Shown here: positions 32,772 through 40,661 of the stretch, piece after piece
Position numbering within the stretch: the stretch's first letter is position 1
Layout of the letters: each line of letters begins with the position of its first letter
Source: Clostridiales bacterium
GTDB taxonomy: Bacteria; Bacillota; Clostridia; Christensenellales; Aristaeellaceae
Direction: 5' to 3'
DNA length: 61,119 nt
Assembly (NCBI GenBank): GCA_004554085.1
Contig: SFNY01000006.1
Span: forward strand, 1-61,119
Notes under the pieces: model-generated
Seen by the model: only the letters and a program-made list of their open reading frames with translations
What the model was told of the DNA's origin: nothing
Databases searched by the model: none
Position numbers and translations under genes: made by a program

Positions 32772-33422
32772 TTATTTCTCTGTCACCACGACGCCGGTCA
32801 GCGTGCCCTCGCCGCTTGCGTTCAATCGAGCGTAGTCGCGGATCGTCTCCACGTCCACCTCGCCGTCCGCCTTGCAGAACTGGGTGATCGAGCCCCGGAA
32901 GCTGCCGCCGGTCAGGGATGCGCCGTTGCTGCTGCGCACATCCAGGAAGCTGCGCACCGCCCTGCCCATGTAAGTCAGCGCGTCCGTCTGCGGGTCGTAG
33001 GTCAGGCCGAAGGGCGCGTACTCCGCGAAGAATTCCTTCTTCTCCGTCGAAGTCCACGCCTCGCAGCCGGCCTCGGTCGATTGCGCGCCGACCTCGTACC
33101 GATCCACGGAGGTCGCGTTCGTCTGTACATCCTCCGCCCCAATCGCGACCTCGCTGACCTCCGCCGATGCATCCTCTGTGAAAACCACATCCTCCGCGCA
33201 CGTCTCCAGCGCCCGCACCAGCTTCGCTTCGCCGGGGCGCTGCACCGTAACGCTGTCCTCGCCGATGACGAAGGTCACGCCGTCGGCCGCATAGGTTCCG
33301 GGTCCGCCGATGAAGGCGTAGCATTTGCCGTCCAGATACACGCCGGTGGTTTGCGCCAGGGCGGTCGTGGCCAGCAGCAGGGCCAGCAGGCAGGTCAGGA
33401 TTGCAATTTGGGTTCGCTTCAT
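32772..33422 (-). CDS. Secreted hypothetical protein controlled by the two-component system
   Basis: A 216-residue protein with a clear signal peptide (KRTQIAILTCLLALLLATTALA, cleavage after ALA). The mature part is about 190 residues, acidic, with four Cys that could form two disulfides, and no recognisable domain. There is no anchor, so it should be released or loosely bound to the wall. It precedes the response-regulator gene by 144 bp on the same strand. The promoter region holds the four-repeat operator array, so it is probably the main output of the adjacent system. Confidence 0.75.
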   Translation of the reverse strand: MKRTQIAILTCLLALLLATTALAQTTGVYLDGKCYAFIGGPGTYAADGVTFVIGEDSVTVQRPGEAKLVRALETCAEDVVFTEDASAEVSEVAIGAEDVQTNATSVDRYEVGAQSTEAGCEAWTSTEKKEFFAEYAPFGLTYDPQTDALTYMGRAVRSFLDVRSSNGASLTGGSFRGSITQFCKADGEVDVETIRDYARLNASGEGTLTGVVVTEK

Positions 33423-33468
33423 GTTTCATCCATTCTTTCTCAATTGGGATGCTTTCATTCTGACAGAC

Positions 33469-33512
33469 CCGTCTGGAATGCATCTGCATTCCATCTGAAT
33501 TTTGTCTGAATT
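33469..33512. repeat. Four-copy, 11-bp-phased operator array
   Basis: The core TCTG starts at 33472, 33483, 33494 and 33505, exactly 11 bp apart, in units CGTCTGGAAT, CATCTGCATT, CATCTGAATT and TGTCTGAATT. Direct repeats at 11-bp pitch are how OmpR-family dimers bind one face of DNA. It lies between the divergent secreted-protein gene (a -10-like CAGAAT follows on the minus strand at 33462-33457, with no -35) and the radical SAM promoter (its -35 box is 10 bp away). Confidence 0.7.
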
Positions 33513-33522
33513 CGCGTCCCCC

Positions 33523-33551
33523 TTGTCAAATCCCGCGCTTTCTGCTAAGAT
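33523..33551 (+). promoter_or_regulatory. Promoter of the radical SAM gene
   Basis: TTGTCA (33523-33528), 17-bp spacer, TAAGAT (33546-33551). The operator array ends 10 bp upstream of its -35 box. Confidence 0.7.
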
Positions 33552-33588
33552 AAAGGCAATTGCAAGCATATCACGGAGGATAACAAAC

Positions 33589-34713
33589 ATGAAAATCTCA
33601 AAGCGCGACGCGCTGGCCTGGTTTGAATTCTTTGCAGCCCTGCCGGAGGATGAAGAACTGCTGCCCCACCAGCAGGAGATCGTCTACGCGGTGCTCTCCC
33701 AGATCGAGGAGGCCGTGGAGCACCGCAACGCCGCGTTGATGGCGGAGATTCCCGGCCTTCAGTCCCTTCAGGGCCGCACGCAGTACGTGGGCAATGGAGA
33801 AAAGTTCTCCAAGGGCTGCAAATCCTGCCTGCTGGGCACGGGTTTGAGCGCCATCCGAAAGACCAACAAGTGCAACGTCGAATGCCGCTTCTGCTACAAC
33901 TACGGCGAGCTGGACTGCCAGCCGCCCATCGGCGAAGGCATGTGGGAGATCGGCGGCACGAAGGTGCGCGAGGAGGACGTCGACCTGCTGCTCTCCATGG
34001 GCAACGTGCCCACGGGCGTGTCCTACGTGTACCTCGAGCCCTTCATGGAGATCGAGGTCTACGAGGGCATCATCCGCCGCTTCCATGCCCACGGCATCCA
34101 CCAGCACATGTACACCAACGGCACGCTGGCCAACGAGCAGAACCTGAAGATGCTGGGCGAGGCGGGCCTCAACGAGCTGCGCTTCAATCTGGGTGCGACG
34201 AACTGCGCAGATAAGGTGATCGAGAACATCCGCCTGGCGAAGCGCTTCATCCCCAGCGTGGGCGTCGAGACCCCCATGACCCCGGAATTCTTCGAGACCT
34301 TCCAGCGCAAGCGGGACGCAATCCTGACCACCGGCCTGGACTTCATCAACTGCGCGGAGCTGCACCTGAACCCCAACAACATCGCCAACTACGAGGGCGA
34401 ACCCATGTACATGCACCGTCTGGGCTACATCTCCCCCATCTGGAGCCGGGAGCTGACGCTGAAGCTGATGAAGCAGGCCGCAGAGGAAAAGTGGAATATC
34501 ACCGTGCACGACTGCTGCAACCACACCAAGTTCGCCCGCGACCTGAACCTGCGCGCGAAGGAGGGCGGCTGGTTCGGTGCGAGCAGCTACGCCTGCGAGT
34601 TCCCCGGCATCCCCTACGAATTCTTCCTGCCTACGCTGGAGGCCGACAGCCTGCCCTTCGTGCAGGAGGAACCTCTGCCGGAGGGCTATCGACCCGGCGA
34701 GCTGGTGTTCTGA
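33589..34713 (+). CDS. Radical SAM protein of unknown substrate
   Basis: A 374-residue protein. The [4Fe-4S]-SAM motif C-x3-C-x2-C is at residues 95/99/102 (KCNVECRFCYN). A preceding GCKSC pair (77/80), C110 and a later HDCCNH could bind an auxiliary cluster. YLEPFMEIEVYEGIIRRF, HMYTNGTLANEQNL and ELRFNLGATN are the usual barrel strands of radical SAM enzymes. ATG 33589 has CGGAGG ten bases upstream. mscS follows 47 bp later. No peptide substrate gene is obvious nearby except possibly the divergent secreted protein. Family is certain, reaction unknown. Confidence 0.9.
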   Translation: MKISKRDALAWFEFFAALPEDEELLPHQQEIVYAVLSQIEEAVEHRNAALMAEIPGLQSLQGRTQYVGNGEKFSKGCKSCLLGTGLSAIRKTNKCNVECRFCYNYGELDCQPPIGEGMWEIGGTKVREEDVDLLLSMGNVPTGVSYVYLEPFMEIEVYEGIIRRFHAHGIHQHMYTNGTLANEQNLKMLGEAGLNELRFNLGATNCADKVIENIRLAKRFIPSVGVETPMTPEFFETFQRKRDAILTTGLDFINCAELHLNPNNIANYEGEPMYMHRLGYISPIWSRELTLKLMKQAAEEKWNITVHDCCNHTKFARDLNLRAKEGGWFGASSYACEFPGIPYEFFLPTLEADSLPFVQEEPLPEGYRPGELVF

Positions 34714-34760
34714 GCGCGATTCAGTGCGCGCAATTGACGCAGGAAGGAGGTTCATCAACC

Positions 34761-35555
34761 TTGGAACAGACGCTATTCGTCCTTCAGGGACTGCCGCTGG
34801 AGCGCATTCTCATCGGCATGGCGGTGCTGGTGCTGTGCCTGGTGGTCAGCCGCATCCTGATGAAGCTGTTCGCCCGCTTTCTGAATCGCGCGAAGCAGAT
34901 CGATCCCTCGCTGCACAGCATGCTCCGGGCCGCGCTGCGCTTCGTGCTCTACTTCATCTCGATCCTCTTCGCGGCCAACGTGCTGGGCATCCCCATCAAT
35001 TCCTTCCTTGCGCTGTTCTCGGTGATCGGCCTGGCCGTATCGCTGGCGGTGCAGGGCGTGCTGAACAACCTCGCCGGCGGCATCATCATCCTGGCCAGCA
35101 AGCCCTTCTCCCTGGGCGACTACATCGAGACCGACGCGGTGGCGGGCACGGTGAAGGAGATCGGCATCCTGCACACCCGGATGATCTCCGTGGACGGCAA
35201 GATGATCTTCGTGCCCAACAACCTGCTCTATACCTCCAAGCTGGTCAACTACACCTCCTCCGGCGCGCGGCGCATCGACCTGAACCTGAGCGCCGCCTAC
35301 CACAACCCGCCGGAGCAGGTGCGCACCGCCGCAATGGAGGCCGTCGCCGCCGTGCCGGGGATTCTGACCGACCCCGCACCCCAGCTGCTGGTGGAGGCCT
35401 ACGGCGACAGCGCCATTCAGTACACGCTGCGCTGCTGGGTGCACTCCATGGACTACACCGACGCGCGCTACGCACTGAACGAGGCGGTCTACGGCGCGTT
35501 CGCCAAAAATAACGTGGAGATGACCTATCCCCACATCAATGTTCACATGAATTGA
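34761..35555 (+). CDS. Small-conductance mechanosensitive channel, MscS family
   Basis: A 264-residue protein with three N-terminal TM helices. The pore-lining helix is in FLALFSVIGLAVSLAVQGVLNNLAGG, followed by the beta-domain motif KPFSLGDYIETDAVAGTVKEIGILHTRM and PNNLLYTSKLVNY, then the C-terminal alpha/beta domain. It starts with TTG at 34761, which has AAGGAGG ten bases upstream; no ATG gives a full first TM helix. It releases solutes during osmotic downshock. Confidence 0.9.
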   Translation: MEQTLFVLQGLPLERILIGMAVLVLCLVVSRILMKLFARFLNRAKQIDPSLHSMLRAALRFVLYFISILFAANVLGIPINSFLALFSVIGLAVSLAVQGVLNNLAGGIIILASKPFSLGDYIETDAVAGTVKEIGILHTRMISVDGKMIFVPNNLLYTSKLVNYTSSGARRIDLNLSAAYHNPPEQVRTAAMEAVAAVPGILTDPAPQLLVEAYGDSAIQYTLRCWVHSMDYTDARYALNEAVYGAFAKNNVEMTYPHINVHMN

Positions 35556-35596
35556 TCGCATCGCTGCGCATGCACGGCTGCAATCATCCTGCACAA

Positions 35597-35697
35597 CTCC
35601 CTTTCTGCCGGCGGTTTTCGCTTCGCGGTTAAGTCACGCCCATCCGGGGCACATTAGCTGCGCGGCGATCTCCACTTCCCGCCGCACAGAAAGGGAG
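35597..35697 (+). promoter_or_regulatory. Long inverted repeat that can sequester the ribosome site of the dehydrogenase gene
   Basis: CTCCCTTTCTG (35597-35607) is exactly complementary to CAGAAAGGGAG (35687-35697). With a small internal mismatch the helix extends to CGGCGG/CCGCCG. The right arm is the Shine-Dalgarno region of the ATG at 35703. The 79-nt loop holds further short stems. No known riboswitch matches. Confidence 0.45.
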
Positions 35698-35702
35698 TTT
35701 TC

Positions 35703-36731
35703 ATGAAACGCATCGCATTTTTTGACGCGAAGCCCTACGACCGCGAGAGCTTTGACCGCATCAACAGCCAATACGAAATTCACTACTACGAGGACAAGCT
35801 GAACCCGGAGACCGCGCGCCTGGCCGCGGGCTTCGACGCGGCCTGCGCCTTCGTCAACGACGATATCGGCACGCAGACCGTCCGCATCCTGATTGACGAG
35901 GGCGTGGGCGTGCTGGCCATGCGCTGCGCGGGCTACAGCAACGTGGACTTCCAGGCCGCCGAGGGCAGGCTCACCGTGGTGCGCGTGCCCGCCTACTCGC
36001 CCCACGCCGTCGCGGAGCACGCCATGGGCATGCTGCTGACGGTGAACCGCCGTCTGCACAAGGCCTACATCCGCACCCGAGAATTCAACTTCAACATCAG
36101 CGGTCTCACCGGCGTAGATCTCTACGGCAAGACCGCAGGCGTGGTCGGCACGGGCAAGATCGGCCGCGCCTTCATCGAGCTGTGCCGGGGCTTCGGCATG
36201 CGGGTGATCGCCCACGACCCCTATCCGGTGGAGGGAATCGACTACGTGACGCTTACGCAGCTGCTCCATGAGAGCGACGTAATCTCGCTGCACTGTCCGC
36301 TGACCCAGCAGAGCCATCACCTCCTTGATGAAGCGGCCTTTGCGCAGATGAAGCGCGGCGCGTTTATCATCAACACCTCCCGCGGCGCGCTGATCGACTC
36401 CACGGCGCTCTTGAAGGCGCTCAACGACGGCACGGTGCGCGGCGCTGGCCTGGACGTGTACGAGGAGGAGACCGAGTACTTCTACGAGGATCGCTCCATC
36501 GAGCCCATCCGGGACGACGTGCTCTCGCTGCTGGTGTCCAAGCCCAACGTGCTGATCACCTCCCACCAGGCCTTTCTGACGGAGGAGGCCCTCGCCAACA
36601 TCGCTTCAACCACGCTTGCCAACCTGGACGAATACTTCTCCGGCCGGGAGCTGACGAACGAGGTGCGCTACCATCGGGAATCGGGCAAGGTGGTGGAGGA
36701 TCCGCGCCGCCTGCAAACCGCGCGCAATTAA
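35703..36731 (+). CDS. ldhA: D-2-hydroxyacid dehydrogenase, D-lactate dehydrogenase-like
   Basis: A 342-residue NAD-dependent dehydrogenase. MRCAGYSNVD carries substrate-binding residues, and VVGTGKIGRAFIELCRGFGM is the NAD-binding GxGxxG. The catalytic Arg lies in INTSRGALID, Glu in LDVYEEE and His in TSHQAFLTEEA. The YFYEDRS segment is typical of fermentative LdhA. It would reduce pyruvate to D-lactate and reoxidise NADH. Pyruvate is also an end product of the neighbouring glutamate pathway. AAAGGGAG precedes the ATG and lies inside a long inverted repeat. Confidence 0.9.
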   Translation: MKRIAFFDAKPYDRESFDRINSQYEIHYYEDKLNPETARLAAGFDAACAFVNDDIGTQTVRILIDEGVGVLAMRCAGYSNVDFQAAEGRLTVVRVPAYSPHAVAEHAMGMLLTVNRRLHKAYIRTREFNFNISGLTGVDLYGKTAGVVGTGKIGRAFIELCRGFGMRVIAHDPYPVEGIDYVTLTQLLHESDVISLHCPLTQQSHHLLDEAAFAQMKRGAFIINTSRGALIDSTALLKALNDGTVRGAGLDVYEEETEYFYEDRSIEPIRDDVLSLLVSKPNVLITSHQAFLTEEALANIASTTLANLDEYFSGRELTNEVRYHRESGKVVEDPRRLQTARN

Positions 36732-36747
36732 AGTTCTCCGCACAAAG

Positions 36748-36780
36748 AATCTCCCCTCGATCCATCGAAGGGAGATTTTG
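36748..36780. terminator. Bidirectional terminator
   Basis: AATCTCCCCTCGA (36748-36760) pairs with TCGAAGGGAGATT (36765-36777) and TTTTG overlaps. It separates the converging dehydrogenase and DMT-transporter genes. Confidence 0.85.
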
Positions 36781-36786
36781 CTGTAC

Positions 36787-37659
36787 CTATGCTGCTTTTC
36801 TGCGCCGGGAGGGCAGTTCGCTGACCACCGCCGCGCCCAGCACCAGAATTGCGCCAAGGCCGCTGAGCAGGCTCATCTGCTCCCGGAGCACCAGCGCCGA
36901 GAGCAGCACGGCCACCACGGGGTCGATGTAGCTGAGGATCGCCGCCGTCTGGGCCTTCAATTGCATCAGTGAACCGAAGTACATGGCGTAGGCCATGCCA
37001 GTGTGCACCACGCCCACCACCAGCAAAAGTCCGATCGTGCCAGGAGTGAACGTCAGCGCGCCCAGGTTCTCCGTCAGCAGCACGTAGGGCAGCAGCACCA
37101 CCGCCGAGCTGCCCAGCTGCACGATGGTGCGGTCGTAGGCGGGCACGTCGCCCAGCTGCTTGTTCATCAGAACCACGCTGGCGTAGAGCACCGCCGCGCC
37201 CAGGCCCAGCAGCACTCCCTTCAGATCGGAGCTGCCGCCGCCCGTTTCCAGCACCCCGGAGACGAACACCATGCCCAGAAGCGCCGCAAGCACGCAGATG
37301 AGCTTCTTCGCCGTCAGGCGCTCGCCCACCACCAGCGGCGAGGCGAGAATCACGAACATCGGCGCGAGATAGTAGCACAGCGTGGCCGTGGCGACGCTGG
37401 TGTAGTTGTAGGCCTCGAACAGCAGGATCCAGTTCACGCCGATGGCTGCGCCGGACAGGCACAGCATGCCGAGCTTTTTGCGCACCGCCGCGCAGTTCAT
37501 GCCGCGCTTTCTTAGAACCATCACCAGCAGCAGAAACAGCATGCCGATCAGGCCGCGGGTCATGGCCACCAGGCTGGACGGCAGCGGAATGTAGCGCCGG
37601 AAGACGCCGATGGTGCCGAAGATGATCATGGACAATGTGAGCTTGAAGGTCGCGTTCAT
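36787..37659 (-). CDS. EamA/DMT-family transporter
   Basis: A 290-residue protein with ten predicted TM helices in two EamA repeats (LTLSMIIFGTIGVFRRYIPL and LLVVGVVHTGMAYAMYFGSL mark the repeat starts). Family members move amino acids or metabolites, mostly outward. Its start overlaps the CitXG stop by 4 bp, so it is the last gene of the lyase operon. A role in moving glutamate or an organic acid is possible but unproven. Confidence 0.88.
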   Translation of the reverse strand: MNATFKLTLSMIIFGTIGVFRRYIPLPSSLVAMTRGLIGMLFLLLVMVLRKRGMNCAAVRKKLGMLCLSGAAIGVNWILLFEAYNYTSVATATLCYYLAPMFVILASPLVVGERLTAKKLICVLAALLGMVFVSGVLETGGGSSDLKGVLLGLGAAVLYASVVLMNKQLGDVPAYDRTIVQLGSSAVVLLPYVLLTENLGALTFTPGTIGLLLVVGVVHTGMAYAMYFGSLMQLKAQTAAILSYIDPVVAVLLSALVLREQMSLLSGLGAILVLGAAVVSELPSRRRKAA

Positions 37660-39020
37660 ATTGCGTCTCCTCCGTTGGTATTCTGGATTTCGTAGAGAAA
37701 GATGGTGATTGCCAGCAGGTCCGCGCTGCCGCCGGGGCTGAGGTTCTCCCGGACGAAATCGTCGTTCATGCGGCGCAGATCATCCGAATTGAAGCCCTGC
37801 TCCAGCAGCGCCTTCGTCCGCAACTGCACGCTGCGCAGCGCCTCCGGGCCTGACCTGCGCAGGATGTTGCTGTCCTCCACGCAGGCCATCAGCGCCAGCA
37901 GCGCTTGCAGGCAGGCTTCATTGAACGTCGCACCATCCTGCAACGCCCTTTTCAGCGCCGGAAGTCCACAGTCGCGCGCGTGGGGAAAGCCCGCCGCCGC
38001 CTCGCCGCGCACGCCGGTGCGCCCACTGTTCAGGTACTGCACCTCGCCGCCGGTGCGCGCATTGTCGGGACAGAGCGCGGTCAGATCTCCCAGCGCAGGC
38101 TGGGCCAGCGCCGCCGCCCGATCCAGGATCGCTTGAACGCCTGCGCCCTCGCCCTCCATTGCCGCCGCGCAGCAGAGGATGCCCATCGAAAACAGCGCGC
38201 CCTTGTGGGTGTTCACGCCATCTGTCGCCGCGAACATCGCACGCTCGGCCTCAATCCCCCGCGCGCGCAGCTGTGCGAAGACCTGCTCCGGGGCCGCGTC
38301 GCGCATCGCAAGGCCGATCCGGGCGCAGTCCTCAAACCAGGGACGCAGCGCGTCGGCACTCTTGCAGAACAGCTTCAGATCCATGTCCCGGTGCGCACCG
38401 CTGTTCTCCCGATCCACCAGACCCGGCTTCGGCGTGACGTTCGCCTCCCGGATCAAGGCCCGATGGGCCAGCTCCCCGATCTTCGTGGCAAGCTGCTCAT
38501 CCAGAAAGGCAAAAATGATCCCATGGGCGCGCGCAGACAGCTCCCGGGCACTGTGGGCGCGGCTCCGGGCGCAGGCGCGCACCGGGCCGCCGCAGATCAG
38601 GCAGCGCCGCTCCATCGTCCGCTCCAGCTTGCGCCCGTCCGCGTCGATCACGTCGATGTCGAACAGCCTCCCCAGCGCGTCCGCCTCCTCGAGGACGCAC
38701 ATCCGCGCCTTCAGTTCCTCCGCCGACGCATCCACCGCCCAGATTTCCTCGCAGCCGGTGAACGCAAGCGTCCGCTCCCGCGCCGCCACGGCGATTCCGT
38801 CCGATGCAAGCACATTTTCGATGCGGTGCACGCCCTCATAAAACGCCTGCTCAATCCATGCATCCCGCTTGATCTCCCCGGCGATGTTCATCGTGAAGGA
38901 AATCAGGGGAAGTCCATACTCCAAAAGCATGCGCTTCTGCCGCTCCACCCGCGCATCCCGCGCAGACAGCACGTCCGCCACCGTCACCGGGCGCATATTC
39001 ATGCAATCCATATTCATCAT
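37656..39020 (-). CDS. citXG: CitX-CitG fusion: apo-lyase phosphoribosyl-dephospho-CoA transferase / triphosphoribosyl-dephospho-CoA synthase
   Basis: A 454-residue bifunctional protein. Residues about 10-170 match CitX, which transfers the prosthetic group to the lyase acyl carrier protein (ERQKRMLLEYGLPLISFTMNIAG; RRCLICGGPVRACARSRAHS). About 180-450 match CitG, which makes the prosthetic-group precursor from ATP and dephospho-CoA (REANVTPKPGLVDRENSGAHRDM; DGVNTHKGALFSMGI; ARTGGE). Fused CitXG occurs in other bacteria. It can mature either citrate lyase or citramalate lyase. It starts 3 bp after the GntR gene. Confidence 0.92.
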   Translation of the reverse strand: MMNMDCMNMRPVTVADVLSARDARVERQKRMLLEYGLPLISFTMNIAGEIKRDAWIEQAFYEGVHRIENVLASDGIAVAARERTLAFTGCEEIWAVDASAEELKARMCVLEEADALGRLFDIDVIDADGRKLERTMERRCLICGGPVRACARSRAHSARELSARAHGIIFAFLDEQLATKIGELAHRALIREANVTPKPGLVDRENSGAHRDMDLKLFCKSADALRPWFEDCARIGLAMRDAAPEQVFAQLRARGIEAERAMFAATDGVNTHKGALFSMGILCCAAAMEGEGAGVQAILDRAAALAQPALGDLTALCPDNARTGGEVQYLNSGRTGVRGEAAAGFPHARDCGLPALKRALQDGATFNEACLQALLALMACVEDSNILRRSGPEALRSVQLRTKALLEQGFNSDDLRRMNDDFVRENLSPGGSADLLAITIFLYEIQNTNGGDAI

Positions 39021-39023
39021 GCG

Positions 39024-40016
39024 TCAGAAGTGCAGCGCGCCGGGCAGCAGCTGGCGCTCGTCCCGGATGCGGTTGATGCGCTCCTCCAGGTAGAGCATGG
39101 AGCCCTCGTCGATGCGGTAGTCGAAGGTAACGAAGGCGCTGTCCATGCGATAGCCCTCGATCATGCGGCAGAGCTCCGGGTCGCAGTACTGCTCCCAGTC
39201 CGGGGCCACGACCACCGCGTCCAGACCCTCGAAGAAGGCCGCGCGCGCGTCCACATCTCCCGCCTTCAGCACCCGCAGCCGCCTACGCACCTCCTCCGGC
39301 AGCTGCTCGGCCACCAGTGCGGCAAGGCCCGGTTCCGCGCAGACCACGCCCAGCGTACCGTCTGCGCATCTCGCCAGCGCGTAGGCGCTCTCCGGCGGCA
39401 CGCAGAAGGCCAGCTTGATCAGCTTCGATCCGTCCGGCAGGATGGATTGCAGGCGCTGGCCATCCTGGGCGGAGGCCAGAATCACGTCGGACTGCTCGTC
39501 CACGCTGTAGGGGTACTCCCGGAACTGCTTGAGCTGGCACACACTCACCCGCACGTTGCCCAGCTGGGAAAGCTGGCGCCCCAGCGCAGCGCTCAGCTCC
39601 ACGTAGTCCGTGACCATGGCGACGCGCACGCCCGACCACTTCAGCCCCCACTCCCGCATCTTCAGGTTCAGGAAGATCTGAATCTCCGCCGGGGAGAAGT
39701 TCAGCTCCGTGAGCTTGCGGATCATGCGGTCGATGGCGGTCATGGCCATCACCTTGCGGCTGTCCCGATCCTCCCGCACGTACTTGACGAAGGTGCCCCG
39801 GCGGCGGGTCATCTCAATGTCGCCCATCTCCTGCAGGCGGTCGTACACCCGCTTGACCGTGCCGCAGGAGAGGTGCATCTGCTCCGCCATCTCCCGCACG
39901 GTGGGGAGCTGGGTGCCCGTGGGCAGCACGCCGCTGCGAATCTCCGCGTTGATCTGATCCACCAGTTGGCGATAGATCGGTATGTCGCTGTCGGGGTTGA
40001 TGCTGTACCTGTGCAT
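39024..40016 (-). CDS. GntR-family transcriptional regulator
   Basis: A 330-residue regulator. The N-terminal winged helix (about 10-75) has IPIYRQLVDQINAEIRSGVLPTGTQLPTVREMAEQ and GTVKRVYDRLQEMGDIEMTRRRGTFV. A helical linker and a C-terminal alpha/beta sensor domain of about 220 residues follow; the latter looks like neither a typical UTRA nor FadR-type domain. AAGGAGGGC precedes the ATG. A hairpin separates it from the hydratase genes, yet it lies within the same gene row. It is the obvious regulator of the cluster; a palindrome at the lyase start site is a candidate operator. Confidence 0.88.
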   Translation of the reverse strand: MHRYSINPDSDIPIYRQLVDQINAEIRSGVLPTGTQLPTVREMAEQMHLSCGTVKRVYDRLQEMGDIEMTRRRGTFVKYVREDRDSRKVMAMTAIDRMIRKLTELNFSPAEIQIFLNLKMREWGLKWSGVRVAMVTDYVELSAALGRQLSQLGNVRVSVCQLKQFREYPYSVDEQSDVILASAQDGQRLQSILPDGSKLIKLAFCVPPESAYALARCADGTLGVVCAEPGLAALVAEQLPEEVRRRLRVLKAGDVDARAAFFEGLDAVVVAPDWEQYCDPELCRMIEGYRMDSAFVTFDYRIDEGSMLYLEERINRIRDERQLLPGALHF

Positions 40017-40053
40017 CCGCCGCCCTCCTTCGCACTATTCCTGAAATGAGAAC

Positions 40054-40086
40054 CGGGGGATCGCCCGTTCACGCGGCAATCCCCCG
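40054..40086 (-). terminator. Hairpin after the hydratase beta gene
   Basis: CGGGGGAT/ATCCCCCG (40054-40061 and 40079-40086) forms a perfect stem with inner GC pairs. The minus-strand tail is GTTCTCATTT, a poor T-run, so it may only attenuate reading into the regulator gene. Confidence 0.45.
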
Positions 40087-40103
40087 TCAAAATCAATCGT
40101 CGC

Positions 40104-40661
40104 TTACGCCAGCGTGTCCAGATAGGCCTGCTTTCCGGTCTGGTAGAGGTTGTTGCCCTCGCTGTCGATGACGACCACCACGGGGAAGTCCTCCACCTCC
40201 AGCTTGCGGATGGCCTCCGCACCCAGATCCTCGTAGGCAATGACCTCCGCCTTCTTGATGCACTTGGACAGCAGCGCGCCGCAGCCGCCGATCGCGCCGA
40301 AGTACACCGCGCCATGCTCCTTCATGGCGGAGATGACCTCGTCGTTGCGCTTGCCCTTGCCGATCATGCCGGTCTGGCCGATGGAGATCAGCGTGGGAGA
40401 GTACGCGTCCATGCGGTAGGACGTGGTGGGACCTGCGGAGCCGATGGCCTGGCCGGGCTTGGCCGGGGTCGGGCCCACGAAGTAGATGATCGCGTCCTTG
40501 ATCTCCAGCGGCAGCTCCTTGCCCTGCTCCACCAGCTCGCACAGCCGCTTGTGGGCCGCGTCGCGGGCGGTGTAGATGGTTCCGCTGATGGTGCAGCTCT
40601 CGCCGGCCTTCAGCGTGCGCGCCACTTCGCGCGTCAGGGGCGTCTGAATCTTTCTGGTCAT
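40104..40661 (-). CDS. Class I fumarase-type hydratase beta subunit, probable mesaconase
   Basis: A 185-residue C-terminal-type subunit (TtdB/FumA C-terminal homologue). TPLTREVARTLKAGESCTISGTIYTARDAAHKR, GPTPAKPGQAIGSAGPTTSYRMD and GKGKRNDEVISAMKEHGAVYFGAIGG are family signatures. It pairs with the alpha subunit, whose stop is adjacent. By family this could be fumarase or tartrate dehydratase. Between citramalate-type lyase and methylaspartate ammonia-lyase genes, mesaconate hydration to citramalate is the more economical reading. Confidence 0.9.
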   Translation of the reverse strand: MTRKIQTPLTREVARTLKAGESCTISGTIYTARDAAHKRLCELVEQGKELPLEIKDAIIYFVGPTPAKPGQAIGSAGPTTSYRMDAYSPTLISIGQTGMIGKGKRNDEVISAMKEHGAVYFGAIGGCGALLSKCIKKAEVIAYEDLGAEAIRKLEVEDFPVVVVIDSEGNNLYQTGKQAYLDTLA

